Below are positions 16,346 through 26,113 of a DNA stretch of 64,000 nucleotides, piece after piece. The translations under genes were made by a program, and so were the position numbers. This DNA comes from Streptomyces sp. JJ36 (GTDB lineage Bacteria > Actinomycetota > Actinomycetes > Streptomycetales > Streptomycetaceae). Location: the NCBI RefSeq assembly GCF_021696945.1, contig NZ_JACYHE010000005.1:62001-126000 (forward strand), given 5' to 3'. Position 1 is the stretch's first letter. Each line of letters starts with the position of its first letter. The notes beneath the pieces are model-generated. The model saw only the letters and a program-made list of their open reading frames with translations. It was not told where the DNA came from and did no database searches.

Positions 16346-17560
16346 TCAGCCGCCCGCGGCTGCGTCCAGGGCGCGCCCGACGTCCGCGACCAGGTCCGCC
16401 GGGTCCTCGATGCCCACCGAGATCCGGACGAAGCCCTCGGGGACCGCGTCGCCGCCCCACCGTCCGCGGCGTTCGGCGGTGGTGCGGACGCCGCCGAAGC
16501 TGGTGGCGTCGTCCACCAGCCGGAGCGCCGCCAGGAAACGCTCGGCGAAGGCGCGGTCCGGCAGCGTGCAGGAGACCACGCAGCCGAAGCGGCGCATCTG
16601 CCGCACCGCCACCGGATGCGCCGGGTCCTCCGGCAGGCCGGGGTGCCGCACCCCGGTGACCTCGGGCCGCGCGCGCAGCGCCTCGGCCACCGCCAGCGCG
16701 CCCGCGGCCTGCTGCCGGGTACGGAGTTCCAGCGTGGCCAGCGAACGGTGCGCGAGCCACGCCTCCATCGGTCCCGGGATCGCCCCCACCGTCTTCCGCC
16801 AGCCGCGCACCTGCGCCGCCCGCTCCGGGTCGCGGCAGACCACGTAGCCCAGCAGCACGTCGCCGTGCCCGGTGAGCGCCTTGGTGCCGCTGGCCACCGC
16901 GAAGTCGGCGCCCAGCGCCAGGGGGCGCTGCCCCAGCGGGGTGGCCAGCGTGTTGTCCACCGCGACCAGCGCGCCCCGGGCGTGCGCCTCTGCGGTGAGG
17001 CGCCGGATGTCGCAGACGTCCAGCCCCGGGTTGGAGGGCGACTCGATCCACAGTAGCCGGGCGCCGTCCAGCAGTTCCCGCTGGGCGTCGCCGGCGGTGG
17101 GGGCCGTGCGCACCTCGACGCCGAGGCCGGTCAGCCGCTCCCGCACCGGCACCAGCAGGTTGTAGCCGTCCGCGGGCAGCACCGCCACGTCACCGGGTGC
17201 GAGCTGGGAGAGCAGCACCGCGGAGATCGCGCCCATGCCGGACGCGAAGGCCAGGGTGTGCACCTCCTGGCCCGGCGCCTCCAGCTCACCGATCGCCCGC
17301 TCCAGGGCGGTCCAGGTGGGGTTGGCGTCCCGGCCGTAGGCGTAGGGGGCGCCGTGCGGGTCGCCGGGCAGGTGGTAGTGGGCGGCGAAGACCGGGCCGG
17401 GCAGCGGGGGCGCGTACGGCTCCTCGGGAGGCAGCCCGGCGCGCACCACCCGGGTGCCGTCGCCGTCGGCCGCGCCGGTGCCCGGCCCGCCGCCCGTGGC
17501 GCCGGCGGCCTTTGCGGCGCCGGCGGCCGCGACGGTTCCGTCGTCAGGCTGTCCCCGCAC
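16346..17560 (-). CDS. Cys/Met-metabolism PLP enzyme (cystathionine gamma-lyase/synthase type)
   Basis: 404 aa, trans-sulfuration enzyme family. Visible landmarks are YGRDANPTWTALERAI, FASGMGAISAVLL (phosphate-binding loop), WIESPSNPGLDVCDI and the PLP lysine in ASGTKALTGHGDVLLG. It would make or cleave cystathionine in the cysteine/methionine pathway; which direction cannot be decided. GTG 17560 is selected: GGGAG lies 6 nt upstream, and the conserved fold begins soon after an Ala-rich lead of about 35 residues. The in-frame extension to 17761 overlaps the end of the kinase-like gene and is low complexity. Confidence 0.8.
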   Translation of the reverse strand: MRGQPDDGTVAAAGAAKAAGATGGGPGTGAADGDGTRVVRAGLPPEEPYAPPLPGPVFAAHYHLPGDPHGAPYAYGRDANPTWTALERAIGELEAPGQEVHTLAFASGMGAISAVLLSQLAPGDVAVLPADGYNLLVPVRERLTGLGVEVRTAPTAGDAQRELLDGARLLWIESPSNPGLDVCDIRRLTAEAHARGALVAVDNTLATPLGQRPLALGADFAVASGTKALTGHGDVLLGYVVCRDPERAAQVRGWRKTVGAIPGPMEAWLAHRSLATLELRTRQQAAGALAVAEALRARPEVTGVRHPGLPEDPAHPVAVRQMRRFGCVVSCTLPDRAFAERFLAALRLVDDATSFGGVRTTAERRGRWGGDAVPEGFVRISVGIEDPADLVADVGRALDAAAGG

Positions 17561-17720
17561 TGCACTCCCTCTCTCCGCGGCGCTCGCCGCCGCCGTCGTG
17601 CCCCGCGGCCCGGCCGCGGCGCGTCCTCCCCGGGCCGGCCTTCCGCCGTGCGCCGGCTTCCCCGCCGTCCCCCGCCGTCGTCCTGCGTCCCCCGGCGTCG
17701 TCCCGCCGTGCGGCCCGGGC

Positions 17721-18617
17721 TCAGCGCAGGGCCGCGCGGGCCGCGGCCCCGCAGCGGGCACCGTACCCGCCGCCGAACAGCACCGCGTGCACCAGGAGGT
17801 GCTGGAGCTGGTGCAACGGCACCCGCCCGGCCCGTCCGGGCAGCGGCCGCACCTCCGCGTACGCGGCGAGCAGCCGGTCCAGGTGCGGGCAGCCGAAGAG
17901 TTCCAGCAGCGCCAGGTCGGTCTCCGGGTGGCCGCCCTGCGCGGCGGGGTCGATCAGCCAGGGCCGCTCGCGGCCCCAGAGCACGTTGCCGGACCACAGG
18001 TCGCCGTGGATCACCGCGGGCGGCTGCGGCGGCCCGGCCAGCCGGTCGAGCTCCGCGCAGACCCGCTCCACGTCCCGGGCGTCCCCCGGACCCAGCGTGC
18101 CCGCGTCCACGGCGGCCCGGAGCAGCGGCAGCAGCCGGTGCTCGGCGTGGAAGGCGGGCCAGCCGGCGGGCGGCCGGTCCGGGGCGGGCAGCTCGACCGT
18201 CCCCAGGTAGCAGCGCCGCCCGGGCGTCCCGAAGGCCGGCGCCGGGGCGGTGTGCAGGGCGGCCAGCTCCCGGCCCAGGCGCTCGGCCTGGGCGGCGGTC
18301 GGCGCACCGGGCTCGGCCCACTCCAGCACCAGCAGATCCTGCTGCACGGCCCGCACCTCGGGGACCGCCACCGTGCCGGTCTCCCGCAGCATCCGCAGGC
18401 CGGCGGCCTCCGCCTCGAAGAAGCCGGGCGGGGGAGCGGGCAGCGTCTTGGCGGCGTACGTCCGCCCTGCCTCACCGGCGACCCGGTAGGCGTCGCAGAC
18501 GTCCCCGCCGCCGAGCGGCTCGGCGGCGGGGACGGGCTCGCCGGTGAGCGCGGCCACCCGGGCCGCCGTACGGCCTGCCGCGCCCGGCGCGCCGGCGGGG
18601 TCCCGCCCGCCGGTCAC
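17721..18617 (-). CDS. fructosamine kinase family protein
   Basis: 298 aa with a protein-kinase-like (APH) fold. The ATP-site lysine is in YAAKTLPAP near residue 57, the catalytic loop is HGDLWSGNVLW (catalytic Asp), and the metal-binding motif is WLIDPAAQGGHPETDLALL. These are the signatures of fructosamine-3-kinase/ketosamine-3-kinase proteins, which phosphorylate Amadori products so that the modification can be removed. It overlaps the upstream tyrosine-phosphatase gene by 4 bp (ATGA), so the two are translationally coupled. In some bacteria such a pair processes glycated protein or low-molecular-weight amines. Confidence 0.85.
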   Translation of the reverse strand: MTGGRDPAGAPGAAGRTAARVAALTGEPVPAAEPLGGGDVCDAYRVAGEAGRTYAAKTLPAPPPGFFEAEAAGLRMLRETGTVAVPEVRAVQQDLLVLEWAEPGAPTAAQAERLGRELAALHTAPAPAFGTPGRRCYLGTVELPAPDRPPAGWPAFHAEHRLLPLLRAAVDAGTLGPGDARDVERVCAELDRLAGPPQPPAVIHGDLWSGNVLWGRERPWLIDPAAQGGHPETDLALLELFGCPHLDRLLAAYAEVRPLPGRAGRVPLHQLQHLLVHAVLFGGGYGARCGAAARAALR

Positions 18618-19093
18618 GGGCGGAACTCCTCCGCTTCAGCGAGCAGCCCGGGCAGCGCCGCCTCGACCAGTTCCAGGCAGGCGTCGAAGCCGTCCGGACC
18701 GCCGTAGTAGGGGTCCGGCACGTCCAGGTCGCCGTCCTCCGCGGCCGCCGGGTCGTACGAGCGCAGCAGCCGCACCTTCGCGGCGTCCTCCGGGGTCGGG
18801 GCCATCGCCCGCAGCTCCCGCAGATGGCCCCGGTCCAGGGCGATCACCCGGTCGAAGCGGGCGAACCAGCCGGCCTCGAAGCACCGCGCGGCGTGGTCCA
18901 GGACGTAGCCGGCGCGGGTCAGCACGGCGCTGGTGCGGGGGTCCGCCGGGTCGCCCACGTGCCAGTCGCCGGTGCCCGCGCTCTCCGCCCGTACGGCGTC
19001 ACCGAGCCCCTGCTTCTCCACCAGGGCCCGGAAGACCGCCTCGGCCATGGGGGAGCGGCAGATGTTCCCCGTACACACGAAACACACGCGCAT
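18614..19093 (-). CDS. low-molecular-weight protein-tyrosine phosphatase
   Basis: 159 aa. The phosphate-binding loop CTGNICRS begins at residue 7, giving the C7-x5-R13 signature. The general-acid aspartate lies in VPDPYYGG near residue 128. The length is normal for the family. In Streptomyces, PtpA-type enzymes act on tyrosine-phosphorylated proteins and influence antibiotic production. Its stop overlaps the start of the fructosamine-kinase gene, which follows in the same transcript. Confidence 0.92.
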   Translation of the reverse strand: MRVCFVCTGNICRSPMAEAVFRALVEKQGLGDAVRAESAGTGDWHVGDPADPRTSAVLTRAGYVLDHAARCFEAGWFARFDRVIALDRGHLRELRAMAPTPEDAAKVRLLRSYDPAAAEDGDLDVPDPYYGGPDGFDACLELVEAALPGLLAEAEEFRP

Positions 19094-19135
19094 CAGTCGT
19101 CACTCACCAGTCGTCGGAGCGCCGGGCGCCGGCCG

Positions 19136-19513
19136 TCAGTCGTTGTCCGGCAGGATCATGTTCAGCGCCCAGGACACGATCGAGATGACCAGGCCGCCGA
19201 GGACCGCCGTCCAGAACCCCTCCACATGGAAGCTCAGGTCCACCGTGTCCGCCAGCCAGGAGGTGAGCAGCAGCATCAGGGCGTTGATCACCAGGGTGAA
19301 CAGACCCAGGCTGAGCACCAGCAGCGGCAGCGACAGCAGCTTCACCACCGGCTTGACCACGAAGTTCACCACGCCGAAGATCAGGGCGACGAGTATCAGG
19401 GTGAGCGCCTTGCGGCCGGTGTCGTCGCCGGTCAGCGTGATGTCGCCGATCAGCCAGATGGCCACGGCGAGCGCGCCGGCGTTGGCGAGCGTCTTGATGA
19501 GGAAGTTCGTCAT
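19136..19513 (-). CDS. phage-holin-like four-helix membrane protein (DUF360 type)
   Basis: 125 aa with four hydrophobic segments: LIKTLANAGALAVAIWLIGD, ALTLILVALIFGVVNFVV, LLSLPLLVLSLGLFTLVINALMLLLTSWLA and FWTAVLGGLVISIVSWALNM. This matches the actinobacterial 'phage holin family' protein of unknown cellular role; it is not evidence of a prophage here. ATG 19513 matches the family start MTNFLIK; the in-frame ATG at 19570 would add a Pro/Gly-rich lead. It is upstream of and co-directional with the tyrosine-phosphatase gene, with a 42-bp gap. Confidence 0.8.
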   Translation of the reverse strand: MTNFLIKTLANAGALAVAIWLIGDITLTGDDTGRKALTLILVALIFGVVNFVVKPVVKLLSLPLLVLSLGLFTLVINALMLLLTSWLADTVDLSFHVEGFWTAVLGGLVISIVSWALNMILPDND

Positions 19514-19575
19514 ACTGCGATGGTTCCAGACCCGACCGGGCCCGGGCAGTGGGCCCGGGCCCCGAACCACACGAG

Positions 19576-19905
19576 ATGGGGACCGGTGTGAAGGCCTTCC
19601 GGCTGGAGCAGCTCGAGGCGGAGCGCGTCGCGAACGACGGTGCGTATCTGCAGTTTCTGCGCGAACGTCACATGTCGGTCGGGCTCTACGCCCTCGACAA
19701 GGGCACCCCGGACACGCAGACCCCGCACCGCCAGGACGAGGTCTACTTCGTCGTCAGCGGCCGCGGCTCGCTGACCGTGGGGGACGAGACGACGCAGGTG
19801 GCGCGCGGCAGCGTGGTGTACGTGCCGGCGGGGGTGCCGCACCGGTTCCACCACATCAGCGAGGACCTGCGGGTGATGGTGGTCTTCGCCCCACCGGAGG
19901 GCTGA
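19576..19905 (+). CDS. cupin-domain protein
   Basis: 109 aa single-domain cupin. The first cupin motif is TPHRQDEVYFVVSGRGSLTVG and the second is VYVPAGVPHRFHHI, with the expected His/Glu/His metal ligands. Its substrate is unknown. Two starts are possible: ATG 19576 as given, or GTG 19588, which would begin VKAFRLEQLEAE as most homologues do and has GGGGAC upstream. It is divergent from the holin-like gene; the gap to 19513 is only 62 bp. Confidence 0.75.
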   Translation: MGTGVKAFRLEQLEAERVANDGAYLQFLRERHMSVGLYALDKGTPDTQTPHRQDEVYFVVSGRGSLTVGDETTQVARGSVVYVPAGVPHRFHHISEDLRVMVVFAPPEG

Positions 19906-20181
19906 GGCGGTACCGCGGCCGGCCGCCGGGACGGCCGCCGGTCCGTACCCGCGGCCGGCCGCCCGGCCCGTACTTCCCGCGGTGCGGCCGGGCCCCGGGG
20001 CACCCGTACCGCCGGGACGGGCCCCGGCCCCGCCGGGCCCCGCCTCCGGGATTCCGTAGGGGGTGATTCAGGGACGTACCCGGGCCGGTGTCCCTCCCGC
20101 CCGCACCCCGGCCGTCCTAGCATCGAAGGCACGAGGCGGCACCTGCCCGGCGCCGCCGCCCTGTACCCGACGGGAGTCCTC

Positions 20182-20400
20182 ATGGCTGTCAAGGACGTGC
20201 TCGCCACCCTGCCGTGGTGGGTGAAGTGGATCGCGATACCGGTGATCGCGCTGGTCGTCTTCGGCAGCCTGATCGCCAGCATCGTGGGCTTCCTGGTGGG
20301 CCTGCTCTTCAAGGTGCTGCTCTTCGCCGCCCTGGTCGGCGGGCTGGTCTACCTGGTGCGGCGGGTCACCTCCGCCTCCTCCTCCCGCGGCGACTGGTGA
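20182..20400 (+). CDS. DUF5326 family small membrane protein
   Basis: 72 aa with two predicted transmembrane helices (WWVKWIAIPVIALVVFGSLIAS and VGLLFKVLLFAALVGGLVYLV) and a short basic tail. It is a conserved Streptomyces protein of unknown function. A 276-bp gap precedes it; TAGCAT near 20118 could be a -10. Its last 35 bp overlap the convergent end of the YibE/F gene. Confidence 0.8.
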   Translation: MAVKDVLATLPWWVKWIAIPVIALVVFGSLIASIVGFLVGLLFKVLLFAALVGGLVYLVRRVTSASSSRGDW

Positions 20401-21814
20401 CCCGCGGGGACGACGCCTGCGGCGCGCCGCCCACCGGGGCCGGTCCCGGCGGGCCGCCGCGCACCCGCCGCGCCGCGTCCGCGGGGGGCCGGTCGGCGGA
20501 GACCACCAGTGCCGCCAGCAGCGTCGTCACCGGCACCGAGGCCACCAGCCCGATCGAGCCCACCAGCGTCCGCACGATCTCCTCCGCGACCAGCTCGGAG
20601 CCGGCCACGGTGGCCACGCTGCTCTCCGCGATGGAGAAGAGCAGCAGCAGCGGGAGCGCGGCCCCCGCGTAGGCGAGGACCAGGGTGTTCACCACCGAGG
20701 CGATGTGGTCCCGGCCGATCCGCATCGCCGCCCCGTACAGCCGGCGCCGGCTCGCCCCCGGGTCCGCGTCCTTCAGCTCCCAGACCGCCGAGGTCTGGGT
20801 GACCGTCACGTCGTCCAGCACGCCGAGCGACCCGATCAGCACTCCGGCCAGCAGCAGGCCGCGGATCTCGATGTCCGGGTAGAGGCCGTGTACCAGGCCG
20901 GTCTGGTCGTCGGTGTTCCCGGTGAGCTCGGCCCAGCCGATGAAGAGCGATCCGAGCACCCCGATCAGCAGCAGCGACACCAGCGTGCCGAGCGCCGCCA
21001 CGGACGTACGGGCGGACAGTCCGTGACAGAGATAGAGCGTGGCCAGCATGATGGCGCTGCCGCCGACCACCGCGACCACCAGCGGGTTCGACCCCTGGAG
21101 TATCGCGGGCAGGATGAACAGCGTGAGCACCGCGAAGCTCACCGCCAGCCCCACCAGCGCCAGCAGTCCGCGCAGCCGCCCGACCAGCACCACCACCACC
21201 GCGAAGACCGCGGCCAGCAGCCACATCGGCACCGTGCGGTCCACGTCGATCACGCTGTACTGCAGCGCGCGGGGGGCCTTCTCCGCGTAGGCGACCACCA
21301 CCTCCTGCCCCGTGGTGTAGCGGCGGGTGGCGTCCGGGGCCACCACTTCCGTGAAGGTGCGCCCCGTGTCCGGCCCTTCGGTCACCTCCACCGTGACCCG
21401 CTCGCAGGTGCGGCCCGCCGTGCCCGCGGGGCCGTCCGGCTGCTCGCCGGGGCGGGTCTGCGGCGGGTTCACCTGGACGTTGACGTCGGCGCAGTCCACC
21501 TCGCGGACCTGGGTGACCCGGGCGTCGAAGGTCGGCCGGTCGAAGCCCACGCCGGTGCGCTCGTCCTGCTCGTGCGCGGGTGCCCCGCCGGGCCAGAGGA
21601 CGAGGAGCCCGGCGACCACCGCCGTCGCGAACGGGATGAGGACGGCGGCGATGACCCGGCGCAGATGCCGCGACACGGGAGTCGGCGGACCGTGCCCGTG
21701 GCCGTGGGAGTGCCCGTGGGCGTGCCCGGACGCGGCGCCGTGGGGCGGCGGGTGCTGCGGTGGCTCCTGGGCCTGCTGCGGTGGCTCGTGCGGTGGCGGC
21801 GGTGTCGGTGTCAC
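20366..21814 (-). CDS. YibE/F family membrane protein
   Basis: 482 aa. A His/Gly/Pro-rich N-terminus (HGHSHGHGHGPP, possibly metal-binding) precedes a first membrane segment near residue 60. An extracytoplasmic domain (about 80-190) and seven or more membrane helices follow, with the conserved stretches LGVLDDVTVTQTSAVWEL and MRIGRDHIASVVNTLVLAYAGA. YibE/F proteins are conserved but not assigned a transport substrate. GTG 21814 is chosen because homologues start with a similar Thr/Pro-rich lead; no strong ribosome site is seen. The 3' end overlaps the DUF5326 gene tail to tail. Confidence 0.82.
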   Translation of the reverse strand: MTPTPPPPHEPPQQAQEPPQHPPPHGAASGHAHGHSHGHGHGPPTPVSRHLRRVIAAVLIPFATAVVAGLLVLWPGGAPAHEQDERTGVGFDRPTFDARVTQVREVDCADVNVQVNPPQTRPGEQPDGPAGTAGRTCERVTVEVTEGPDTGRTFTEVVAPDATRRYTTGQEVVVAYAEKAPRALQYSVIDVDRTVPMWLLAAVFAVVVVLVGRLRGLLALVGLAVSFAVLTLFILPAILQGSNPLVVAVVGGSAIMLATLYLCHGLSARTSVAALGTLVSLLLIGVLGSLFIGWAELTGNTDDQTGLVHGLYPDIEIRGLLLAGVLIGSLGVLDDVTVTQTSAVWELKDADPGASRRRLYGAAMRIGRDHIASVVNTLVLAYAGAALPLLLLFSIAESSVATVAGSELVAEEIVRTLVGSIGLVASVPVTTLLAALVVSADRPPADAARRVRGGPPGPAPVGGAPQASSPRVTSRRGRRRRR

Positions 21815-21889
21815 CGGCAGATCATCGCAAGAACGCGGGGGCCCTCTGTTCACCCCGCCCGGTGTGCCGTTAGCGTGGTGGACGCCTTT

Positions 21890-23779
<1,890 letters not shown>

Positions 23780-23795
23780 GCCGCCGCCCGCCCGT

Positions 23796-23825
23796 CGCCC
23801 CGGCCCGCTCCGGTGGGCCGGGGCG
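23796..23825 (+). terminator. terminator hairpin after thiC
   Basis: An 11-bp perfect stem begins 16 nt after the thiC stop: CGCCCCGGCCC at 23796-23806 and GGGCCGGGGCG at 23815-23825, with an 8-nt loop. It is GC-rich with no U-tract. Confidence 0.6.
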
Positions 23826-23862
23826 CCCGGCGGTCCGCCCGGCCGGTCGCGCCGGCCGCCGG

Positions 23863-24190
23863 CTAGTCCGTACGGCCGGTGACGGCGACGGTGAGCCCAG
23901 CCCGATCATCGCCAGGCCGCCCGTGCCGCCCAGCAGCGACAGGCGCCGCGGCGAACGGCCCGACCAGGCCCGCGCGCCGGACGCGGCCACTCCCCAGACG
24001 CTGTCGGACGCCGGCTGGAGCAGCGCGCCGGCCAGCCCCAGCAGCAGCCTCTGGAGGACCACAGGTCCCGCGGTCCGGTCCACGAACTGCGGCAGCACGG
24101 CGGTCAGGAAGACGATGCTCTCCGGATGGGTCGCCCCGACCGTGAACCCCTGCCACGCCGACCGGACTCCGCTCCCGGCCGGGGCGGGCG
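23863..24190 (-). pseudogene. LysE/RhtB-family exporter remnant (C-terminal half, frameshifted)
   Basis: One minus-strand frame reads SAWQGFTVGATHPESIVFLTAVLPQFVD, then LLLGLAGALLQPASDSVWG and RSPRRLSLLGGTGGLAMIGLG. This is the typical second half of a LysE-type amino-acid exporter. After GLG (near 23895) the frame goes wrong; the natural ending LTVAVTGRTD followed by a TAG stop at 23863 is in the neighbouring frame, one base missing. Upstream of about 24190 no hydrophobic N-terminal helices can be found in any frame, so the first half appears deleted. The adjacent divergent LysR gene is intact, matching the usual LysE/LysR pair. Confidence 0.72.
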
Positions 24191-24532
24191 CGGCGCCGTA
24201 GCACAGTCGCGGTGGTGGCGACGAGCGGGTCCGGGGCGGGGTGACGGGCGCCGGCGGGCGCGGACCGCCGGCGGCCGGGGCGACACGCGGTGGTGCAGCC
24301 CCGGCCTGGCCCGCCCCCGTGCACGCCCTCGTGCCCGTGCACGGGCCTTCGAGACTCCCCCCTCTCGCCTCGACCGGCCCACGCGGCGTCAACGCGCGAG
24401 AACGCACTACAACCTTAGTTGACCGTGCGTCAGTGTCCAATCACGGCAGTGACGTCTACCTATCGATATATTTATGGGCACCGGCACGCGGCGCCCGGCA
24501 CCAGCCGCCACCCGCCGGGGGAAGGAGCAGCG
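24191..24532. promoter_or_regulatory. former LysE/LysR intergenic region
   Basis: About 340 bp without a supported gene. The first 220 bp is GC-rich sequence where the LysE N-terminus should be. Near the LysR start the composition drops sharply: 24455-24475 reads CTACCTATCGATATATTTATG, containing a TATCGATA palindrome. This is a likely promoter or LysR-operator core. The LysR ribosome site GAAGGAG is at 24521-24527. Confidence 0.4.
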
Positions 24533-25429
24533 ATGGACCTGGCGCTGCTGCGCACGTTCCTCGCGGTGCACCGGGCGGGCTCCTTCACCCGCGGCGCCGC
24601 GCTCCTCGGACTCTCCCAGCCGGCGGTCACCGCCCAGATAAGGACGCTCGAGGGCCGCCTCGGCCGCCCCCTCTTCCACCGCGGGGCCCGCGGCGTCACC
24701 CCCACCGCCGCCGGCGAGGAGCTGGCCCGCAAGGTCGCCCCGCACCTCGACGCGCTCACCGAGATCGCCGAGACCGGCCTGGCGGACGAGTCGGCGGACC
24801 GCACGGTCCATCTCGCCGGGCCGCCCGAGTTCACCGGATCGCGAGCCGTCCCCGCGCTGGCGCCGCTGGTCGAGCAGGGGCTCACGCTGCGCGTCGCGTA
24901 CGCCGCGACCGAGAAGAGTCTGGAGTCGCTCTCCGCCGGGCACTGCGACCTGGCGCTCACCACCGCCCGCCCCCGCGGGCGGCCGCTGGACGCCACCCCG
25001 CTGTGCGACGAGGAACTGGTGCTCGTCACCGCGCCCCGCTGGCTGGAACGGGTGGGCGGCCCCGCCGCCGTGCAGGCCTCCGGGCCGCGGGCGCTGGACG
25101 CCGTACCCGCGCTCTCCGTGCACGAGACCATGCCGCTGATGACCCGCTACTGGACCGCGGTCTTCGACACCCCGCTCGACCGGTCCGCCGCCGTCATCGC
25201 CCCCGGACTGCGGGCCGTGCTGGAGAGCGTGACGGCCGGCGCGGGCATGGCCGTGCTGCCCCGGTGGCTCTGCGCGGCGGCGCTGGACGCGGGCGAGGTG
25301 ACGGCCCTGCTGGACCCGCCGCTGCCGCCGCTGCGTACCTACTTCCTGACCGTACGGACCGGCACCCTCGCCCTCCCCCACATCGCCCGGACCCACGACT
25401 GGCTGCTCCGGGCCGCCGCCGGCTGGTGA
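24533..25429 (+). CDS. LysR-family regulator (ArgP/LysG-like)
   Basis: 298 aa. The winged-helix DNA-binding domain occupies residues 1-60: LALLRTFLAVHRAGSFTRGA, then LGLSQPAVTAQIRTLEGRLG and PLFHRGARGVTPTAAG. The substrate-binding domain follows. ATG 24533 has GAAGGAG six nt upstream. By position it should control the LysE-type exporter encoded divergently, probably in response to a basic or other amino acid. That target is broken in this genome, so the regulator may be orphaned or have other targets. Confidence 0.88.
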   Translation: MDLALLRTFLAVHRAGSFTRGAALLGLSQPAVTAQIRTLEGRLGRPLFHRGARGVTPTAAGEELARKVAPHLDALTEIAETGLADESADRTVHLAGPPEFTGSRAVPALAPLVEQGLTLRVAYAATEKSLESLSAGHCDLALTTARPRGRPLDATPLCDEELVLVTAPRWLERVGGPAAVQASGPRALDAVPALSVHETMPLMTRYWTAVFDTPLDRSAAVIAPGLRAVLESVTAGAGMAVLPRWLCAAALDAGEVTALLDPPLPPLRTYFLTVRTGTLALPHIARTHDWLLRAAAGW

Positions 25430-25563
25430 ACCGGGCCGCGGGCAGGGACGGCGGACGCCGGGCCCGTCGCACCGCCGGGCCGGACACCGCCGGGCCGCAC
25501 CGCCCGGGCGTCCCGGCGGGCGGCGCGGGTTTTGACCCGCCGGGTATGGGCCAGACCTCCTCC

Positions 25564-26103
25564 ATGACCGATGAGCGCCCCGTGGTCAAGCGCACCGCCC
25601 GCGCCCTGCTGCTCGACGGCCCGGACCTGATCGTGATCAAACGCACCAAGCCCGGCCGGGCGCCCTACTGGATCACCCCGGGCGGCGGCGTCGAACCCGG
25701 CACGGACGACACCGTCGTCGCCGCGCTGCACCGCGAACTCGACGAGGAACTCGGGGCGAAGGCGACGGACGTGGTCCCGGCGTTCGTCCACACGGTGCCC
25801 TACGACCCGGAGGAGGACGGGGGCCTGCCCCCGGGTGGCGCGGCGCTCCCCGCCGGGGGCGGCACGGCCGCTCCGTACGGGGTGAAGGTGCAGCACTTCT
25901 TCGTGTGCCGGCTCGCCGCCATGGACCCGGCGCGGCGGCACGGGCCGGAGGTGGAGGAGCCGGTGGGCGCCTACGAGATCGTCCGGCTCCCCTTCACCCG
26001 GGCCGGCCTCGCCTCCGTGGACCTGGTACCGCCCGCGCTGCGCGCCTACCTGGACGTGAACCTGGAGGGCGTACGGGCGCTGCTCGCCCCCGACCTGGGG
26101 TGA
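25564..26103 (+). CDS. Nudix hydrolase
   Basis: 179 aa. The Nudix box reads GVEPGTDDTVVAALHRELDEELGA. It has the catalytic REL-DEELG core, but an Asp where the first Glu of the box normally stands. A Gly/Ala-rich insertion of about 20 residues (near 90-115) sits between the box and the C-terminal strands. The substrate is not predictable. ATG 25564 is chosen on family length; ATG 25546 is an in-frame alternative, and neither has a good ribosome site. The stop is 10 bp from the convergent end of the oxidase-like gene. Confidence 0.8.
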   Translation: MTDERPVVKRTARALLLDGPDLIVIKRTKPGRAPYWITPGGGVEPGTDDTVVAALHRELDEELGAKATDVVPAFVHTVPYDPEEDGGLPPGGAALPAGGGTAAPYGVKVQHFFVCRLAAMDPARRHGPEVEEPVGAYEIVRLPFTRAGLASVDLVPPALRAYLDVNLEGVRALLAPDLG

Positions 26104-26113
26104 GGGCACGGAG

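Noticed and set aside
19136-19513. Holin-like protein as a prophage marker
   Set aside because: No other phage gene nearby, and this four-helix family is a chromosomal core protein in actinobacteria.
21075-21095. GGTTCGACCCC-like string as a tRNA T-arm
   Set aside because: It lies inside the YibE/F coding sequence and no cloverleaf can be built around it; no tRNA genes were recognised in the window.
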